A stretch of DNA of 64,000 nucleotides from Novisyntrophococcus fermenticellae. Lineage in GTDB: Bacteria > Bacillota > Clostridia > Lachnospirales > Lachnospiraceae. Numbering within the stretch: position 1 is the first letter of the stretch; the number at the start of each line of letters is the position of its first letter. A program made the position numbers and the translations under genes. The stretch spans positions 2,728,001-2,792,000 of the forward strand of contig NZ_CP076458.1 in NCBI RefSeq assembly GCF_018866245.1. The letters are read 5' to 3'. Shown one piece after another: positions 10,001 through 19,152 of the stretch. Under the pieces are notes generated by a model, which saw only the letters and a list, made by a program, of their open reading frames with translations, had not been told where the DNA came from and did not search any database.

Positions 10001-13000
10001 TTGCCGCCTTCCGGCTGCTCTAAGACGCTCCACTTATATTTTAATTCACCATGATACAATGGATCACTCTTCGCTTCTCCGTTCAGGGATGCAACACTCA
10101 GGTTCACCGGATCCTGCACAGCCGTTACTTCGCCAATCGTCGGAGCGGCTCTGTCGGGAGCAGCTTCCAGGGTAACCGTCTTTTCTGCCGTTGTCTTTAA
10201 TGTTCCATCACTTACAGTCAATGCAATTACATATTCACCCTCTTTGGATCCAACAGCCTGGGTATTCGGCATATTGGGCTCTGCAAAGGTCATAGCTGCA
10301 CCTTCTGGTATCTTCGTGGCAGCCCACGTATAGGTCAGGCTTCCATCCCAGGCACCATCATCGTAAGCACTGCTCTTAACATCAAAGGGAACCAGTGCCT
10401 GAAGTTTCTCGTCTGCCGTCAGGATTTTAACAGCCGGAGCCTCATTCTCGCCACCGTCCATCTTCTCGATGGTAACCTGTGCTGTAGTTCCGGCAATCAT
10501 AACATTTGCCGTACCCTTATTATTCTTTATATAACACTGTCCTGCTGCCTCTCCGTTCAGTTTAATGCTATAGAAACCATCCTTCACACCTGAACCACTT
10601 AAGGAAATCCTGGACAGATGTGATGTATCTGTCAGGCATTTCAAAGTCAGATCAAAATACGTACCCGACGCATCTATAACTGCCTCCGTACAGGAATCCT
10701 GCTCCAGTGTCAGGTAAACCTTGTCATCAAGCACGTTGATACGCTTACCAATTCCGTCCTTCGGAACAATTGTATAGCGGTCTCCTTCTTTCGAGGCCGT
10801 ACTTCCATATCCTACCACCCCAAAAACCGGGTCTGTCACTACGTCAGAGCTGATGGACAGCAACGAACCATAAAGTCCCTCGTCGCTCTCACCGGAAAAA
10901 TCATTCCACCCATTATTCATCACACGGGTACCGCCGTCATTGACATTCATTGCGCCATGTCCGCCCTTGTACATGGTGTATCTCCAACTTACATTACCGA
11001 TGTATTTTTCGCTGATCTGTCCCATATTGATTGCATTGAAGTTGGATAATTTCGCAGCATAGTTTACCCGTTGCGCCCATGCGCTGGAATCTGTATCCCA
11101 GCCATTATCCTGATAACGCAGCCAGTCATCCATAATGGATCCTGCCAAAGACGCAGTATACTGGAAGTTCCACCAGTTCTCACCACCTATAAATACAGGA
11201 TCCGCGTACTGGTACCAGGTTGGCTGCAGCCCCCGCATTGCACGGGTTTTCCATTCTGCCATCTCCATCTTGCCAAGTGCATTTGCCGCATTGCTGTCAT
11301 TTGGATAATAAGTACGGAGCGCCTTGGCTGCAGCATATGCCCCTTCCTCTCCGGTATTATCATATACAAACTCTGATCCGTAAGGGTAAGTTGCTCTTGT
11401 CATATTACTACCCTTGTCGTAGGCAAATTTTTTCTGCAGTTTGCCGGCTTCATCCGTCATACCTTCCGCGCGGAGGGCTTCAATAATATCCGGAACCTGC
11501 TGCTCTCCATAGAATCCGATGGCATCTGTGCCTACACGATTGTAGTAAATATTATACGCCTTATCCAGGTAATACCGCGGACTTTCACGATAATCGATAA
11601 GATCCGGATATGCTTTCTGTATCCGATACATATTGAAGAATCCGGTTGCTTCCATTACCTCGGAAAACGTACGGTTGTACGGTGCCTGGCTGCTTCCGTA
11701 GATACCGGATCCCGACAGATAGTTCGCAACTGTGTAGTTTTCCTGCGTGTACTTCATATAGTTTTCCCACATAAAGTCAATCAGATAACGTTCAATGGAT
11801 TCAATCTCTTCAGGGTCCGGATCCAGATAATTCTTCATGGTCATAAAGTTAATGTTGTCATGGCTCCAGTCATCACCCCAATGGTTCTTCGCATTTTGAT
11901 CAACGCCGCTTGCAAAATACCAGTCATTGTAGATACCGTAGGTAGGACTGTCGGGGTTGTTGTCCTGCTGGTTATTGACCATAAAGTCGGAGTGCGTCTC
12001 GATGGACTCGTCTAGCTCAGCCAGAACATTGAACTCAAACTGTGTGAACTTATCGACCCACTGGTCACCCACCTTGAGCTTATAATTGACACGTATGCTG
12101 TTATTTCCGAGGCAGCCGAAGGTAAGGTCGTAGATATGGTGCCACTCACCATTCACAAGCTTTTCCTCCACGAATTTGCAGGACTCCTTATAATCCGGAT
12201 TCCCGTCATGAGTTCCCCGTCCGCCGCGGGAATTATTGACCATTCCATTCTTCTTCTCCGGAATATGGTTCGCATCAAAAGGATCATTCTCATGTACACA
12301 CTGTATATCAACATCCTGAACCTGAATTTTATTATTATCATAGTGCAGATCCAGCTTGACCGGCATGTTAATTGCAGTCTGGAATCCGGGTACCGCAACC
12401 GCATCGATCATCCCGGAGTTGTAGAGAACGGAACGCATGTTAGATTCACGCTCCTCCATGGAATTCGAAGCATTGTTTGCACTGGCGGCGCTTTCCTGAG
12501 GGGTATTGTCACCCGCACGGACAGCTGAGAACTTAAACTGATACGTCTTACTCTGCTCAGGTGCAAGCACCAGGCTTGTAGCATCTGTATAGTAGCCACG
12601 GCCGGTCTTCTGAATATCCTTGGAGTGAATATAATAGACATTTAATCCCGGCTGCCAGCCGCCGCTGTCACTTGTCCAGTTGGTAAACAGATTTCCGGCG
12701 CGTTCACCGCTCACCTGGTTGTTATTCCCAACCCAGTTGTCAATATATTCAATCCGGGCACCGCTCTCAGGAACCGGTGTGAACATAATATAATTTCCTT
12801 CACCGCTGCAACGTATCGCGTATGCATAACCACTGTCGGCACCAGCGAATGTATGTGCTGTCACACGTTCACTGTAGACGCTGTCCTGCGATGTATATTT
12901 ATTGTTCCAGGGCATAGGCAAACCCACATCCCCGAACTCGATGTAGTTGGAACTCTTGTTGGTAAGCGTAATTTCCCAGAGAAGCGAACCATCGTCCGTC

Positions 13001-13575
13001 TCCATATCATAGACGGATTTCACGTCAAAGCCTTTCATCGTACGTGAGGCAGTGGAATCTTCATCCTGTCCGATATAATTAATCTCTACTTTTTTATCAT
13101 CCACCACTTTTTTCTTTATGTAGGGATTGGATTCCAGTTTCTGTGTGGCGTCAGAATAGGTTGTGGAACCGCCGGCCGCAAGTGTTTTGTTCGTATCCAC
13201 CTCGACGAAGCCGCTTCTGTCCTCCGGGAATTTTCCGTCCTTGCTGGTACGGTAGGAGAAAAGCATCTCCCCCATCCACTGGTGCTGTACTCCGTTCTGT
13301 GGACTGGTATCGTTCGGCAGGACAAAGTTCACCTGCTTTCCGTGATTGTTGGTTCGGTTATTCTTGATGTTCATAAGTGAAATCTGGCCAAGATCACCAA
13401 TCTGTACGCTGAGGCTGTCATTAGAAATCAGCCCGGGCACATTCGCTTTTTCATTTGTCTCAGCTTTTGCCGATATCGCATTGGGAAGGGATCCCCCCAG
13501 CATAGAAAGCGTCAGCAATGTAGACATGCCAAGTGATATGGCTCTCTGCTTGTATGAATGTCTGACTTTCTGCAT
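7057..13575 (-). CDS. Giant secreted multidomain carbohydrate-active protein with C-terminal dockerin
   Basis: A secreted protein of 2172 residues. I chose the ATG at 13573-13575 because a signal peptide (residues 1-38, ending near ISAKAE) starts there. Approximate order: 40-1040, a large N-terminal module I associate with DUF5695-type putative glycosidases; 1045-1235, two PKD-like beta domains; 1235-1315, a bacterial Ig-like domain; 1317-1465 and 1533-1675, two related carbohydrate-binding-like modules (both with a WNDGGG/FRDGGG loop and an EWKVYGYG/EWEVYTT end); 1745-1825, a second Ig-like domain; helical FIVAR-type repeats at about 1465-1530, 1680-1740 and 1830-2100; 2105-2172, a type I dockerin with two calcium loops (DVNGDGKVDTAD and DVNRDQKQDTKD). 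It has its own LacI-type operator and shares an operon with the cohesin-like gene. It probably attacks complex arabinose-containing glycans outside the cell. The enzymatic activity of the first module is not established from sequence. Confidence 0.85.
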   Translation of the reverse strand: MQKVRHSYKQRAISLGMSTLLTLSMLGGSLPNAISAKAETNEKANVPGLISNDSLSVQIGDLGQISLMNIKNNRTNNHGKQVNFVLPNDTSPQNGVQHQWMGEMLFSYRTSKDGKFPEDRSGFVEVDTNKTLAAGGSTTYSDATQKLESNPYIKKKVVDDKKVEINYIGQDEDSTASRTMKGFDVKSVYDMETDDGSLLWEITLTNKSSNYIEFGDVGLPMPWNNKYTSQDSVYSERVTAHTFAGADSGYAYAIRCSGEGNYIMFTPVPESGARIEYIDNWVGNNNQVSGERAGNLFTNWTSDSGGWQPGLNVYYIHSKDIQKTGRGYYTDATSLVLAPEQSKTYQFKFSAVRAGDNTPQESAASANNASNSMEERESNMRSVLYNSGMIDAVAVPGFQTAINMPVKLDLHYDNNKIQVQDVDIQCVHENDPFDANHIPEKKNGMVNNSRGGRGTHDGNPDYKESCKFVEEKLVNGEWHHIYDLTFGCLGNNSIRVNYKLKVGDQWVDKFTQFEFNVLAELDESIETHSDFMVNNQQDNNPDSPTYGIYNDWYFASGVDQNAKNHWGDDWSHDNINFMTMKNYLDPDPEEIESIERYLIDFMWENYMKYTQENYTVANYLSGSGIYGSSQAPYNRTFSEVMEATGFFNMYRIQKAYPDLIDYRESPRYYLDKAYNIYYNRVGTDAIGFYGEQQVPDIIEALRAEGMTDEAGKLQKKFAYDKGSNMTRATYPYGSEFVYDNTGEEGAYAAAKALRTYYPNDSNAANALGKMEMAEWKTRAMRGLQPTWYQYADPVFIGGENWWNFQYTASLAGSIMDDWLRYQDNGWDTDSSAWAQRVNYAAKLSNFNAINMGQISEKYIGNVSWRYTMYKGGHGAMNVNDGGTRVMNNGWNDFSGESDEGLYGSLLSISSDVVTDPVFGVVGYGSTASKEGDRYTIVPKDGIGKRINVLDDKVYLTLEQDSCTEAVIDASGTYFDLTLKCLTDTSHLSRISLSGSGVKDGFYSIKLNGEAAGQCYIKNNKGTANVMIAGTTAQVTIEKMDGGENEAPAVKILTADEKLQALVPFDVKSSAYDDGAWDGSLTYTWAATKIPEGAAMTFAEPNMPNTQAVGSKEGEYVIALTVSDGTLKTTAEKTVTLEAAPDRAAPTIGEVTAVQDPVNLSVASLNGEAKSDPLYHGELKYKWSVLEQPEGGNAVIGNADQASAVLKASKPGTYVVRFTAIDADVSAYKDITLKMTGEVNGVERGVSVMTKEGTAPELPAEVEVILPDGSVIDAEVEWAAVNPEKYEKKGSFTAEGTVKGSEQKVAVTVYVVSGNKQNLATVANAAAIINSVQDLGGVASLNNGVDPSSSGDTSNGAWHNWLGDQGGPAWVQYTWEGTIIADSMDVYVFRDGGGNFQPKDMQVKLRDENGNWYTPRNVSGLENKLNKYNTTTFEAARITGIRIDMKPVGLGCGILEWKVYGYGEGLTDKTELKKVYNQVNSLKASQLVDGLNPVKDANAAADIVLKNNKATQEEVDKALSDLLMAMKNLKPKSGNLAYVAGLTASFTSGWESLPAVRDGVKLSGGHWGTWGNASGSEWLEYSWPAGVSVVASDLYIWNDGGGIQTPKSYAFTYLPMDSDEWVPLKTVNKDIKANAMNHIKFENPVEARALRCTLEKPAYGSDGIGVWEWEVYTTVDKSGLEAVLGQAEQLKEKESYYTADTWAAFLGALNTAAAVSGDQEAYQDTVDGALKDLQEKIAALVEVPKVTEITIKTQPGKLAYLPGEELDLTGMVLEAAYEDGNTKLISDLGLIQADGFDSALVGSQSITISYTENGATVTAVLDVNVMIPVDMTALNLAITMGEEMEREQEANNPYTPESFLALQAALDEARAVAADEHVTQSEVDTAFRSLITAYANLEYGTANYGLKAAISGTKAILEDPVTDKTYTEASIQAVRDALAYAEAVAGNVNASQDEINAATRDLITAVNSMLEKEDSRLKKLIQTVEQILENEEKYTGSSITNLKEALDAAKAVEANPNATDSEADEAYKHLLTALSGLKLKGNKTELQNMVNKAAEILADREKYVEASLEGLDAANTKAVEVLDDENAVQSEINEALKGLVRELLEARLLGDVNGDGKVDTADSALLLKYTAELTDLSKENLDAADVNRDQKQDTKDVTQILKLSAEMIDSFRN

Positions 13576-13631
13576 ATTATTTCCCTTTCTCTTTGACTTT
13601 GCAAAATAATAAATTCGTATCAAAAGTTTTG

Positions 13632-13643
13632 TAAAACGTTTAA
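13632..13643 (-). promoter_or_regulatory. LacI-type operator upstream of the dockerin protein gene
   Basis: TAAAACGTTTAA is a near-perfect palindrome 57 bases upstream of the start codon. On the minus strand a TATAAT box (13649-13654) lies just ahead of it, so a bound repressor would sit at the transcription start. The same motif is found at four other places in this locus. Confidence 0.75.
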
Positions 13644-13653
13644 TATAATTATA

Positions 13654-13694
13654 ACAAAAAACCGTTCCGCCAACTTATTCATTAGCGGAACGGT
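13654..13694 (-). terminator. Terminator after the sugar-binding protein gene
   Basis: On the minus strand ACCGTTCCGC pairs with GCGGAACGGT (13661-13670 with 13685-13694) and is followed by TTTTTTGTT. It separates the importer operon from the promoter of the giant secreted protein. Confidence 0.85.
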
Positions 13695-13704
13695 GCGCTC
13701 AGTT

Positions 13705-15090
13705 TTACTGGCCCAGTTCGTTCTCCAGGTCAGACTGTGCCTGATTCAATGCGGTCTTCACATCCGTTCCGTTTTCGAAGATCTCATTCAGAGTCACAGT
13801 TGTGAACTCATTGTTAATTGATGGGTATACGGAAGAAGAATGGGAGTCAAGTCCTGCGATGCCGTCTTTGATCTCATTCAAGACATCAAAAGGATTATTC
13901 ACAAAGTACTGTACAAATTGATTCTCAGGATTGTGTGTAACCGCCTCATCTTCCCAAACCTTCATATTGCAGGGATCAAATCCAAGCTTGTCCCAGATCA
14001 TCACATTACCATCATAGGAAAGCTTTGCATATGCCAGGAATTCTGCTGCCAGATCGGCATTGTCTTTTCCTGCGACAACCGCTGTTCCTGTTCCGCCGCC
14101 GCCGACAGATTTTGCTTTTGCCCCATCCATGGTCGGAACCGGTGCAATTGCAACCTTACCTTTCAGATCCTGCATATAACTTGTATAGCGGGACATCTGC
14201 CACATCGGCATAATTGCGCACGCATAATCACCTTTGTTGAATGCACCGTAAGCTTCTTCCTTGTCCGGATTGCCGCCTGGTACAGTTTGAATAGCGTTTG
14301 CATCCTGCAGATCTTTCAACAATGTCATAGCTTCCTGCATCTTGTCACTGTTTACCGCCACCTTGCCTTCAGCATCCGTATAGTCAGAGCCCAGCTCAGC
14401 CATCAACACATTCTCTGTCCAAAGCGCACTGGTATCTGCCGTTCCAAGATATTTCCCGGTTGCCTCATAGTATTTACTTCCTGCTTCCTTGAAATCGTCC
14501 CAGGTCTTAATTGTTTTATAGTCAATTCCGGCCGCATCAAGAAGCTCTGTATTATAGAATGCCACGGTTGCCCCCACATGGGTCGGAAGTCCATAAAGCT
14601 TTCCATCTTTGCTGTACAGGTTCAGCCGGGACTGCACAATATCAGCCGTATAGGGAGATGCTGCCTCTGTCAGATCCATCAATGCCGGAGTTCCCTGTGT
14701 GAAATTAGAAAACTTACCTTGTTCAATGTCTACAAAATCCGGTGTTCCCTCACCCGAATTCAAAGCGATTTGCAGCTTGTTATGCATATCGTCATAAGGC
14801 ATAACATTGACTTCCACATTCACCTTCTTGTCCGGATTGGCCTCGTTCCACTTCTTAGACATTTCTTTATAGAAATCTCCATGTAATTCCACAAATGTCC
14901 ACATCTCCAGAGTTGTCTCGTCTCCTTCACCCTTTTCGGACTCAGATTTTGCTGCCTCAGCGGAACTGGAATCAGCAGATTTACTTTCCGAATTCTGAGA
15001 CGTGGATGATCCGGAATCCCCGCATCCTGCGAAGCTTCCTATGGCCATTGCTGCACCAAGCAATATAGCCAAAACTTTTTTCTTTCTCAT
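13705..15090 (-). CDS. Extracellular sugar-binding lipoprotein (ABC importer, family 1)
   Basis: A 461-residue binding protein. A signal peptide ending in the lipobox FAGC is followed by a Ser/Glu/Lys-rich linker to about residue 55, then a family-1 binding-protein domain (TLEMWTFVELHGDFYKEM, GLPTHVGATVAFYNTELLDAAG in separate blocks). It belongs with the two permeases immediately upstream (15313-17089), but a 222-base gap with two LacI-type operators gives it its own promoter, and a strong terminator follows. This is typical where the binding protein must be made in excess over the membrane parts. The likely ligands are arabino-oligosaccharides, inferred from the GH127 gene in the same locus. 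Confidence 0.94.
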   Translation of the reverse strand: MRKKKVLAILLGAAMAIGSFAGCGDSGSSTSQNSESKSADSSSAEAAKSESEKGEGDETTLEMWTFVELHGDFYKEMSKKWNEANPDKKVNVEVNVMPYDDMHNKLQIALNSGEGTPDFVDIEQGKFSNFTQGTPALMDLTEAASPYTADIVQSRLNLYSKDGKLYGLPTHVGATVAFYNTELLDAAGIDYKTIKTWDDFKEAGSKYYEATGKYLGTADTSALWTENVLMAELGSDYTDAEGKVAVNSDKMQEAMTLLKDLQDANAIQTVPGGNPDKEEAYGAFNKGDYACAIMPMWQMSRYTSYMQDLKGKVAIAPVPTMDGAKAKSVGGGGTGTAVVAGKDNADLAAEFLAYAKLSYDGNVMIWDKLGFDPCNMKVWEDEAVTHNPENQFVQYFVNNPFDVLNEIKDGIAGLDSHSSSVYPSINNEFTTVTLNEIFENGTDVKTALNQAQSDLENELGQ

Positions 15091-15127
15091 TTTACGATCT
15101 CCTCCTTTTATGTACCTGAATGTTTTA

Positions 15128-15139
15128 TTAAACGTTTTA
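15128..15139 (-). promoter_or_regulatory. LacI-type operator, proximal, sugar-binding protein gene
   Basis: TTAAACGTTTTA lies 38 bases upstream of the start codon and just downstream of a likely minus-strand promoter (TTTACA, 17 bases, TATATA). A repressor bound here would block initiation. Confidence 0.75.
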
Positions 15140-15281
15140 CTTTACATTTACATATATATCATAAATATACAGTTTTGTAAATCCTTTTTTTGGATTATTT
15201 GTAATTTTTAGACATTATATACAAAATTTTTGTTTGTTTATTAGCTGATATGCTCAATACTTTTTTTACAAGCTACGTGAG

Positions 15282-15293
15282 TAATACGTTTTA
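15282..15293 (-). promoter_or_regulatory. LacI-type operator, distal, sugar-binding protein gene
   Basis: TAATACGTTTTA is a weaker match to the same palindrome, about 154 bases upstream of the proximal site and just past the stop codon of the permease gene. It may serve as an auxiliary site for a bidentate repressor. Confidence 0.55.
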
Positions 15294-15312
15294 CTGCTAG
15301 TTTGTGTGATTT

Positions 15313-16191
15313 TTATCCCTTTACGGCGCCCGCTGTCATACCTTCGATGAAATACTTCTGGAAACACAGGAACAGGATCAGAATCGGAAGTACCGAAAAG
15401 AAGGAGCCTACGATTAAAAGATCGTAATTGTTCCCGTAAGGGGTGAGCAGTGTATTCAATCCGATGGGCAGTGTGTATTTTTTCCCGGATCTCAGTACAA
15501 GCAGAGGCCACAGGAAGTTGTTCCAGCTATTCATACCGTTAAGAATCGCCATAGCCGCAAAGGAAGGTTTCATCACCGGAATGATCAGCTTGAAAAAGAT
15601 TCCATATTCCGACGATCCGTCGATACGCCCCGCTTCGATAATCTCCTTCGGCACGCCGGTGAGGTACTGGCGGAAAAAGAAAATCGTAGAGGCATGCGCC
15701 ATAAATGGAAGCATGATTGCTGCGTAGCTGTCCGACAGATGCATATCGTTAATCTGCACGTACAAGGGCAGCATCAGCATCTCAAAAGGAACCGACATGA
15801 TCAGAAGCACACAGACAAAAAAGAAATTCTTAAATTTAAAGTTATATGCTGCAAAACCGTAGGCCACAAAAGCGCTGATCAGCAATGTGGCAATTACCTG
15901 AATCACAGTCAGCAACATGCTGTTGAAAAACCAGCGGAAGTAGTCCCCGGAATCCGTAAACAGCATAACATAATTTTTAAAACTGGCTTCTGCAAAATCC
16001 AGTTTCAGATTGAGCCCGTATCGGATCAGCATACTGCCATCCTGAAATGTTCCGACGAATACAGCCCAGAAAGGCAGAAGAATCAGAATTGCCATGGCAA
16101 TAAAGAATAAAATCATCAGAGCCTTTATGAGTTTCTTTTTGGGGTTATGTGAGCGCCTTCGTACCCGTCCGCCTGCCATCGCATTTGCCAT
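15313..16191 (-). CDS. Carbohydrate ABC transporter permease (MalG type)
   Basis: A 292-residue inner-membrane permease with six predicted membrane segments, a basic N-terminus, and the cytoplasmic coupling loop near residues 185-205 (EAGRIDGSSEYGIFFKL), the EAA motif that contacts the ATPase. The end TAGAVKG is typical of MalG-type proteins. The start codon lies one base after the stop of the partner permease (16193-17089), so the two are translated together and form the membrane pore with it. No ATPase gene is found in this locus. Confidence 0.95.
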   Translation of the reverse strand: MANAMAGGRVRRRSHNPKKKLIKALMILFFIAMAILILLPFWAVFVGTFQDGSMLIRYGLNLKLDFAEASFKNYVMLFTDSGDYFRWFFNSMLLTVIQVIATLLISAFVAYGFAAYNFKFKNFFFVCVLLIMSVPFEMLMLPLYVQINDMHLSDSYAAIMLPFMAHASTIFFFRQYLTGVPKEIIEAGRIDGSSEYGIFFKLIIPVMKPSFAAMAILNGMNSWNNFLWPLLVLRSGKKYTLPIGLNTLLTPYGNNYDLLIVGSFFSVLPILILFLCFQKYFIEGMTAGAVKG

Positions 16192-16192
16192 C

Positions 16193-17089
16193 TTATTTTT
16201 TCTCCTTTTTAAACATCCCTGTGGCCATGAGCTGAATAATATTAACCACCAGTACGATCACCAGGAGCACAACACCGACCGCCGAAGCGTAGCCCATATC
16301 ATTCTTTTCAATTCCCTGGCGGTAGAGATATCCCACGATTGTTAAACCGATGTTCTGGGGTGAATTGTTTCCCTGCCAGAGCATATAGCTCTCTGTAAAC
16401 ATAGCCAGACCGCCGTAAATACTGATTGTCAATACGTATATAATTGTCGGTTTCAGCTGCGGTACCGTGATTTTGATGAATTTCTGCCATGTAGAGGCTC
16501 CGTCGATAGAAGCTGCTTCATAGTAGTCTTCCGGTATGCTTTGCAAACCGGAGAGAAAATACATCATATTGACACCAAACCAACGCCAGCAGGCCAGTGA
16601 CAAGAGAGCCGCAAATCCGGTGGCAGCTCCCTTGAGCCATTTTATCGGTTCAAAATCGAACACCCCAATGAATCGGTTCATCAGTGCGGTATCCATCTCC
16701 CCGAAAATCAGGCGGAAAATCGTGCCTGCAACCACCACCGATGTCAATGCAGGGATAAACAGAGAGGACTTAAAGAATCCCTTGATTTTTCCGGTCACCA
16801 GCTTGGAATTGACCATACATGCCATAAGCATTGGAATCGGAATCAGAAGGAGCAGCGTAAATAACATATACTTAAAACTGTTTATCACAGCAACTTTAAA
16901 CACACGGTCGCTGAACAACCGCTTAAAATTTACCGCACCTATAAATTCAGTCTGTCCGGGAAGTATTTTCTCCATACTCATTACGCCAGACTTTGCAAGC
17001 GGAATAACCCAGAAAACTGCAAATGTTAATACAAACGGCAGAATAAATACGTAGGGTGCCGCTTTCTTAGAATATAAAAACTTTTTCAT
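16193..17089 (-). CDS. Sugar ABC transporter permease (MalF/UgpA type)
   Basis: A 298-residue membrane permease. The N-terminal YSKKAAPYVFILPFVLTF opens the first membrane segment, and the EAA coupling loop reads EAASIDGASTWQKFIKITVP. The length and topology are those of short MalF-type permeases in Gram-positive CUT1 systems. It starts one base after the GH127 gene ends, so enzyme and transporter share one message. It forms a heterodimer with the next permease. Confidence 0.95.
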   Translation of the reverse strand: MKKFLYSKKAAPYVFILPFVLTFAVFWVIPLAKSGVMSMEKILPGQTEFIGAVNFKRLFSDRVFKVAVINSFKYMLFTLLLLIPIPMLMACMVNSKLVTGKIKGFFKSSLFIPALTSVVVAGTIFRLIFGEMDTALMNRFIGVFDFEPIKWLKGAATGFAALLSLACWRWFGVNMMYFLSGLQSIPEDYYEAASIDGASTWQKFIKITVPQLKPTIIYVLTISIYGGLAMFTESYMLWQGNNSPQNIGLTIVGYLYRQGIEKNDMGYASAVGVVLLVIVLVVNIIQLMATGMFKKEKK

Positions 17090-17090
17090 C

Positions 17091-19055
17091 TCATCCCTCC
17101 TGACAGCGTTCTTTCATCCATACAATCATCTCTCCGGCTCTCCGGTTTCCCCAATAACAATATGGCACGGCCTTCAGGGTAACCTCATCAAATTCCAATG
17201 GGACTTCCTTATAGAGTTCACCGTTCTCCCATCCATTCTCCCGGATTTTTGTGCCTTTCAGTTCAATCACCTCTGTGCCTCCCAAAAGCTCCTTGTCATA
17301 GTACTCTTTCAACCCCTGGTTTGTGTCTGCAAAAACAGAAGCGAGATTCTCTCCGTTGTCAACTTCCTCCAGACAAAACACCAATGGTCCTTTTACAATA
17401 GCTGTCCTTCCCGCATCCGCCCGGACCTGGGGGTTTGCGTGTATAAAGACAGCCGGATTCTCAAAGGTGAGTTCAAATTCATCTTCCAGGAATATGCCTG
17501 CAACTTTTGCATAGCCCTTCTCAAGAGTTACCTCCTGAATTTCCTGTTTATTTCTGAAAATTCTGAAATTCTTTGCGTATGCCGGAACCCGGAATGCCAG
17601 TTCTCCCTTCGCCTTGTAGTCTCCGGATATCCTTACCGAGATTTCTGACTCCCATGGGAAGTTGCTGTCAATGGTAATTTTAAACGGTTTTCCATCAATT
17701 GTAAACGTAGATTCATTGGCAATGTACAGGTTTATATACAACTGGCTTTCCTCCTGAAAATAGAGGTACTGACCCAGGCTTGCCAGTGTACGGGCAATAT
17801 TAGGCGGGCAGCAGGCCACACCAAACCACTTCTGGCGCGTTGGTTTTACGTGTTCCTTGGAAGTTCTGTCCAGACAGTTTGCCGGCCAGACCTCCAGCGG
17901 ATTTACATAAAAAAAGCTCTTTCCGTCCATTGCAATTCCGGACAATACCGTATTGTACAGTGCCCGCTCCACTACATCCATATAGGAGGCATCCTTGGTG
18001 ATATCGGCAAGCCGCTTTCCAAACAGCGCCAGTCCTATGGATGCACAAGTCTCGGAATAATTGGAATCATTAGGCAAATCGTAGTCCGTCGTAAAACGCT
18101 CCAGCAGTCCGGAGGATCCCACGCTTCCCGTGAGGAACATCCTTTTTCTTACCATATTATTCCACAGGTCAATACAAACTTTGAGCAGTTCCTGATCCTG
18201 ATATTCGTATGCAAGATCCGCCATCGCACAGTACATATAATTTGCCCGGACAGCATGCCCTTCGGCCGTCTTCTGTTCCCTGACCGGCAGGTGGGACTGA
18301 GAATACTTCGGATCATAATTGCTAAACTCCGGAAAGATACGCTTGAACTTTTTTGTCTTCTCCTCTCTTAGAAAATAATTCTCACCCACACCCCTGCTGT
18401 CGATGAAATACCTTGCGGTATCCAGATAGCGTCTTTCTCCTGTAACCCGGTACAGTTTTATAAGTGCCAGCTCAATTTCCTGATGACCCGGATATCCGTG
18501 AATCTGTCCTTCCCCGCTCCCGAATGTCCTGCAAATCAGATCTGCAAACCGGGAAACAATTTCCAGAAATTTTTTCTTACCAGTTGACTCATAATAGGCA
18601 ACGGCAGCCTCAATCATATGTCCCGCCGTGTACAGCTCGTGTCCTTCCATCAGGTTGCCCCACCGCAGTTTAGGCTCTTTAATGGTAAAATAAGTGTTAA
18701 GGTACCCATCTTCCTGCTGTGCACGTCCAATCAGATCGATGGTCTCATCCGCAAGTTTTTCCAATTCTGCATCCCGCCCTCCGGACAGTGCGAATCCTAC
18801 AGCTTCAAGCCACTTGGCTACATCCGTATCCTGGAATACGGCTCCTTGAAATTCACCTTCTTTCTCGCCTGCAGCAATTCTGAAATTTTCAATGCAGTGG
18901 CTCGTTTCAACAGTCTCCAGCCGATCATTCAACACTTCCCACTGATATGGGATAATGACTTCTTTCACCAAATGTATGTACTTATTCCAGAAACTGTCTT
19001 CAATACAAATATGATTTAGGGGGATACCTGTATTTGCCGCTTTTATCTTTTTCAT
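17091..19055 (-). CDS. GH127 beta-L-arabinofuranosidase
   Basis: A cytoplasmic enzyme of 654 residues, the usual size for GH127, with no signal peptide. Family members such as HypBA1 release beta-L-arabinofuranose using a cysteine nucleophile bound to zinc. The zinc and catalytic residues are visible: E335 and C337 in ETCASIG, and C415-C416 in ACCPPN. HypBA1 has E338, C340, C417 and C418, so the match is nearly position for position. The gene is first in the operon with the two permeases, so it probably trims imported arabino-oligosaccharides. RBS AGGAGG sits directly before the ATG, and a perfect LacI-type operator lies just upstream of that. Confidence 0.95.
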   Translation of the reverse strand: MKKIKAANTGIPLNHICIEDSFWNKYIHLVKEVIIPYQWEVLNDRLETVETSHCIENFRIAAGEKEGEFQGAVFQDTDVAKWLEAVGFALSGGRDAELEKLADETIDLIGRAQQEDGYLNTYFTIKEPKLRWGNLMEGHELYTAGHMIEAAVAYYESTGKKKFLEIVSRFADLICRTFGSGEGQIHGYPGHQEIELALIKLYRVTGERRYLDTARYFIDSRGVGENYFLREEKTKKFKRIFPEFSNYDPKYSQSHLPVREQKTAEGHAVRANYMYCAMADLAYEYQDQELLKVCIDLWNNMVRKRMFLTGSVGSSGLLERFTTDYDLPNDSNYSETCASIGLALFGKRLADITKDASYMDVVERALYNTVLSGIAMDGKSFFYVNPLEVWPANCLDRTSKEHVKPTRQKWFGVACCPPNIARTLASLGQYLYFQEESQLYINLYIANESTFTIDGKPFKITIDSNFPWESEISVRISGDYKAKGELAFRVPAYAKNFRIFRNKQEIQEVTLEKGYAKVAGIFLEDEFELTFENPAVFIHANPQVRADAGRTAIVKGPLVFCLEEVDNGENLASVFADTNQGLKEYYDKELLGGTEVIELKGTKIRENGWENGELYKEVPLEFDEVTLKAVPYCYWGNRRAGEMIVWMKERCQEG

Positions 19056-19067
19056 CTCTTCCTCCTA

Positions 19068-19079
19068 TTAAACGTTTAA
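19068..19079 (-). promoter_or_regulatory. LacI-type operator, proximal, GH127 operon
   Basis: TTAAACGTTTAA is a perfect 12-base palindrome touching the ribosome binding site of the GH127 gene, about 75 bases downstream of its promoter. It is the best copy of the motif in the window. Confidence 0.85.
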
Positions 19080-19152
19080 CAAAGTTATGTAAAAAAAATG
19101 ACTACATCATTCATTCACTTGTTTTTATTGTAATCATCATTCTTCTTAGATT

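Noticed and set aside
7166..13609. Many long plus-strand frames opposite the giant secreted protein
   Set aside because: They are shadows of the minus-strand gene: no ribosome binding sites, no domain similarity, and they overlap conserved domains such as the dockerin and Ig-like modules.
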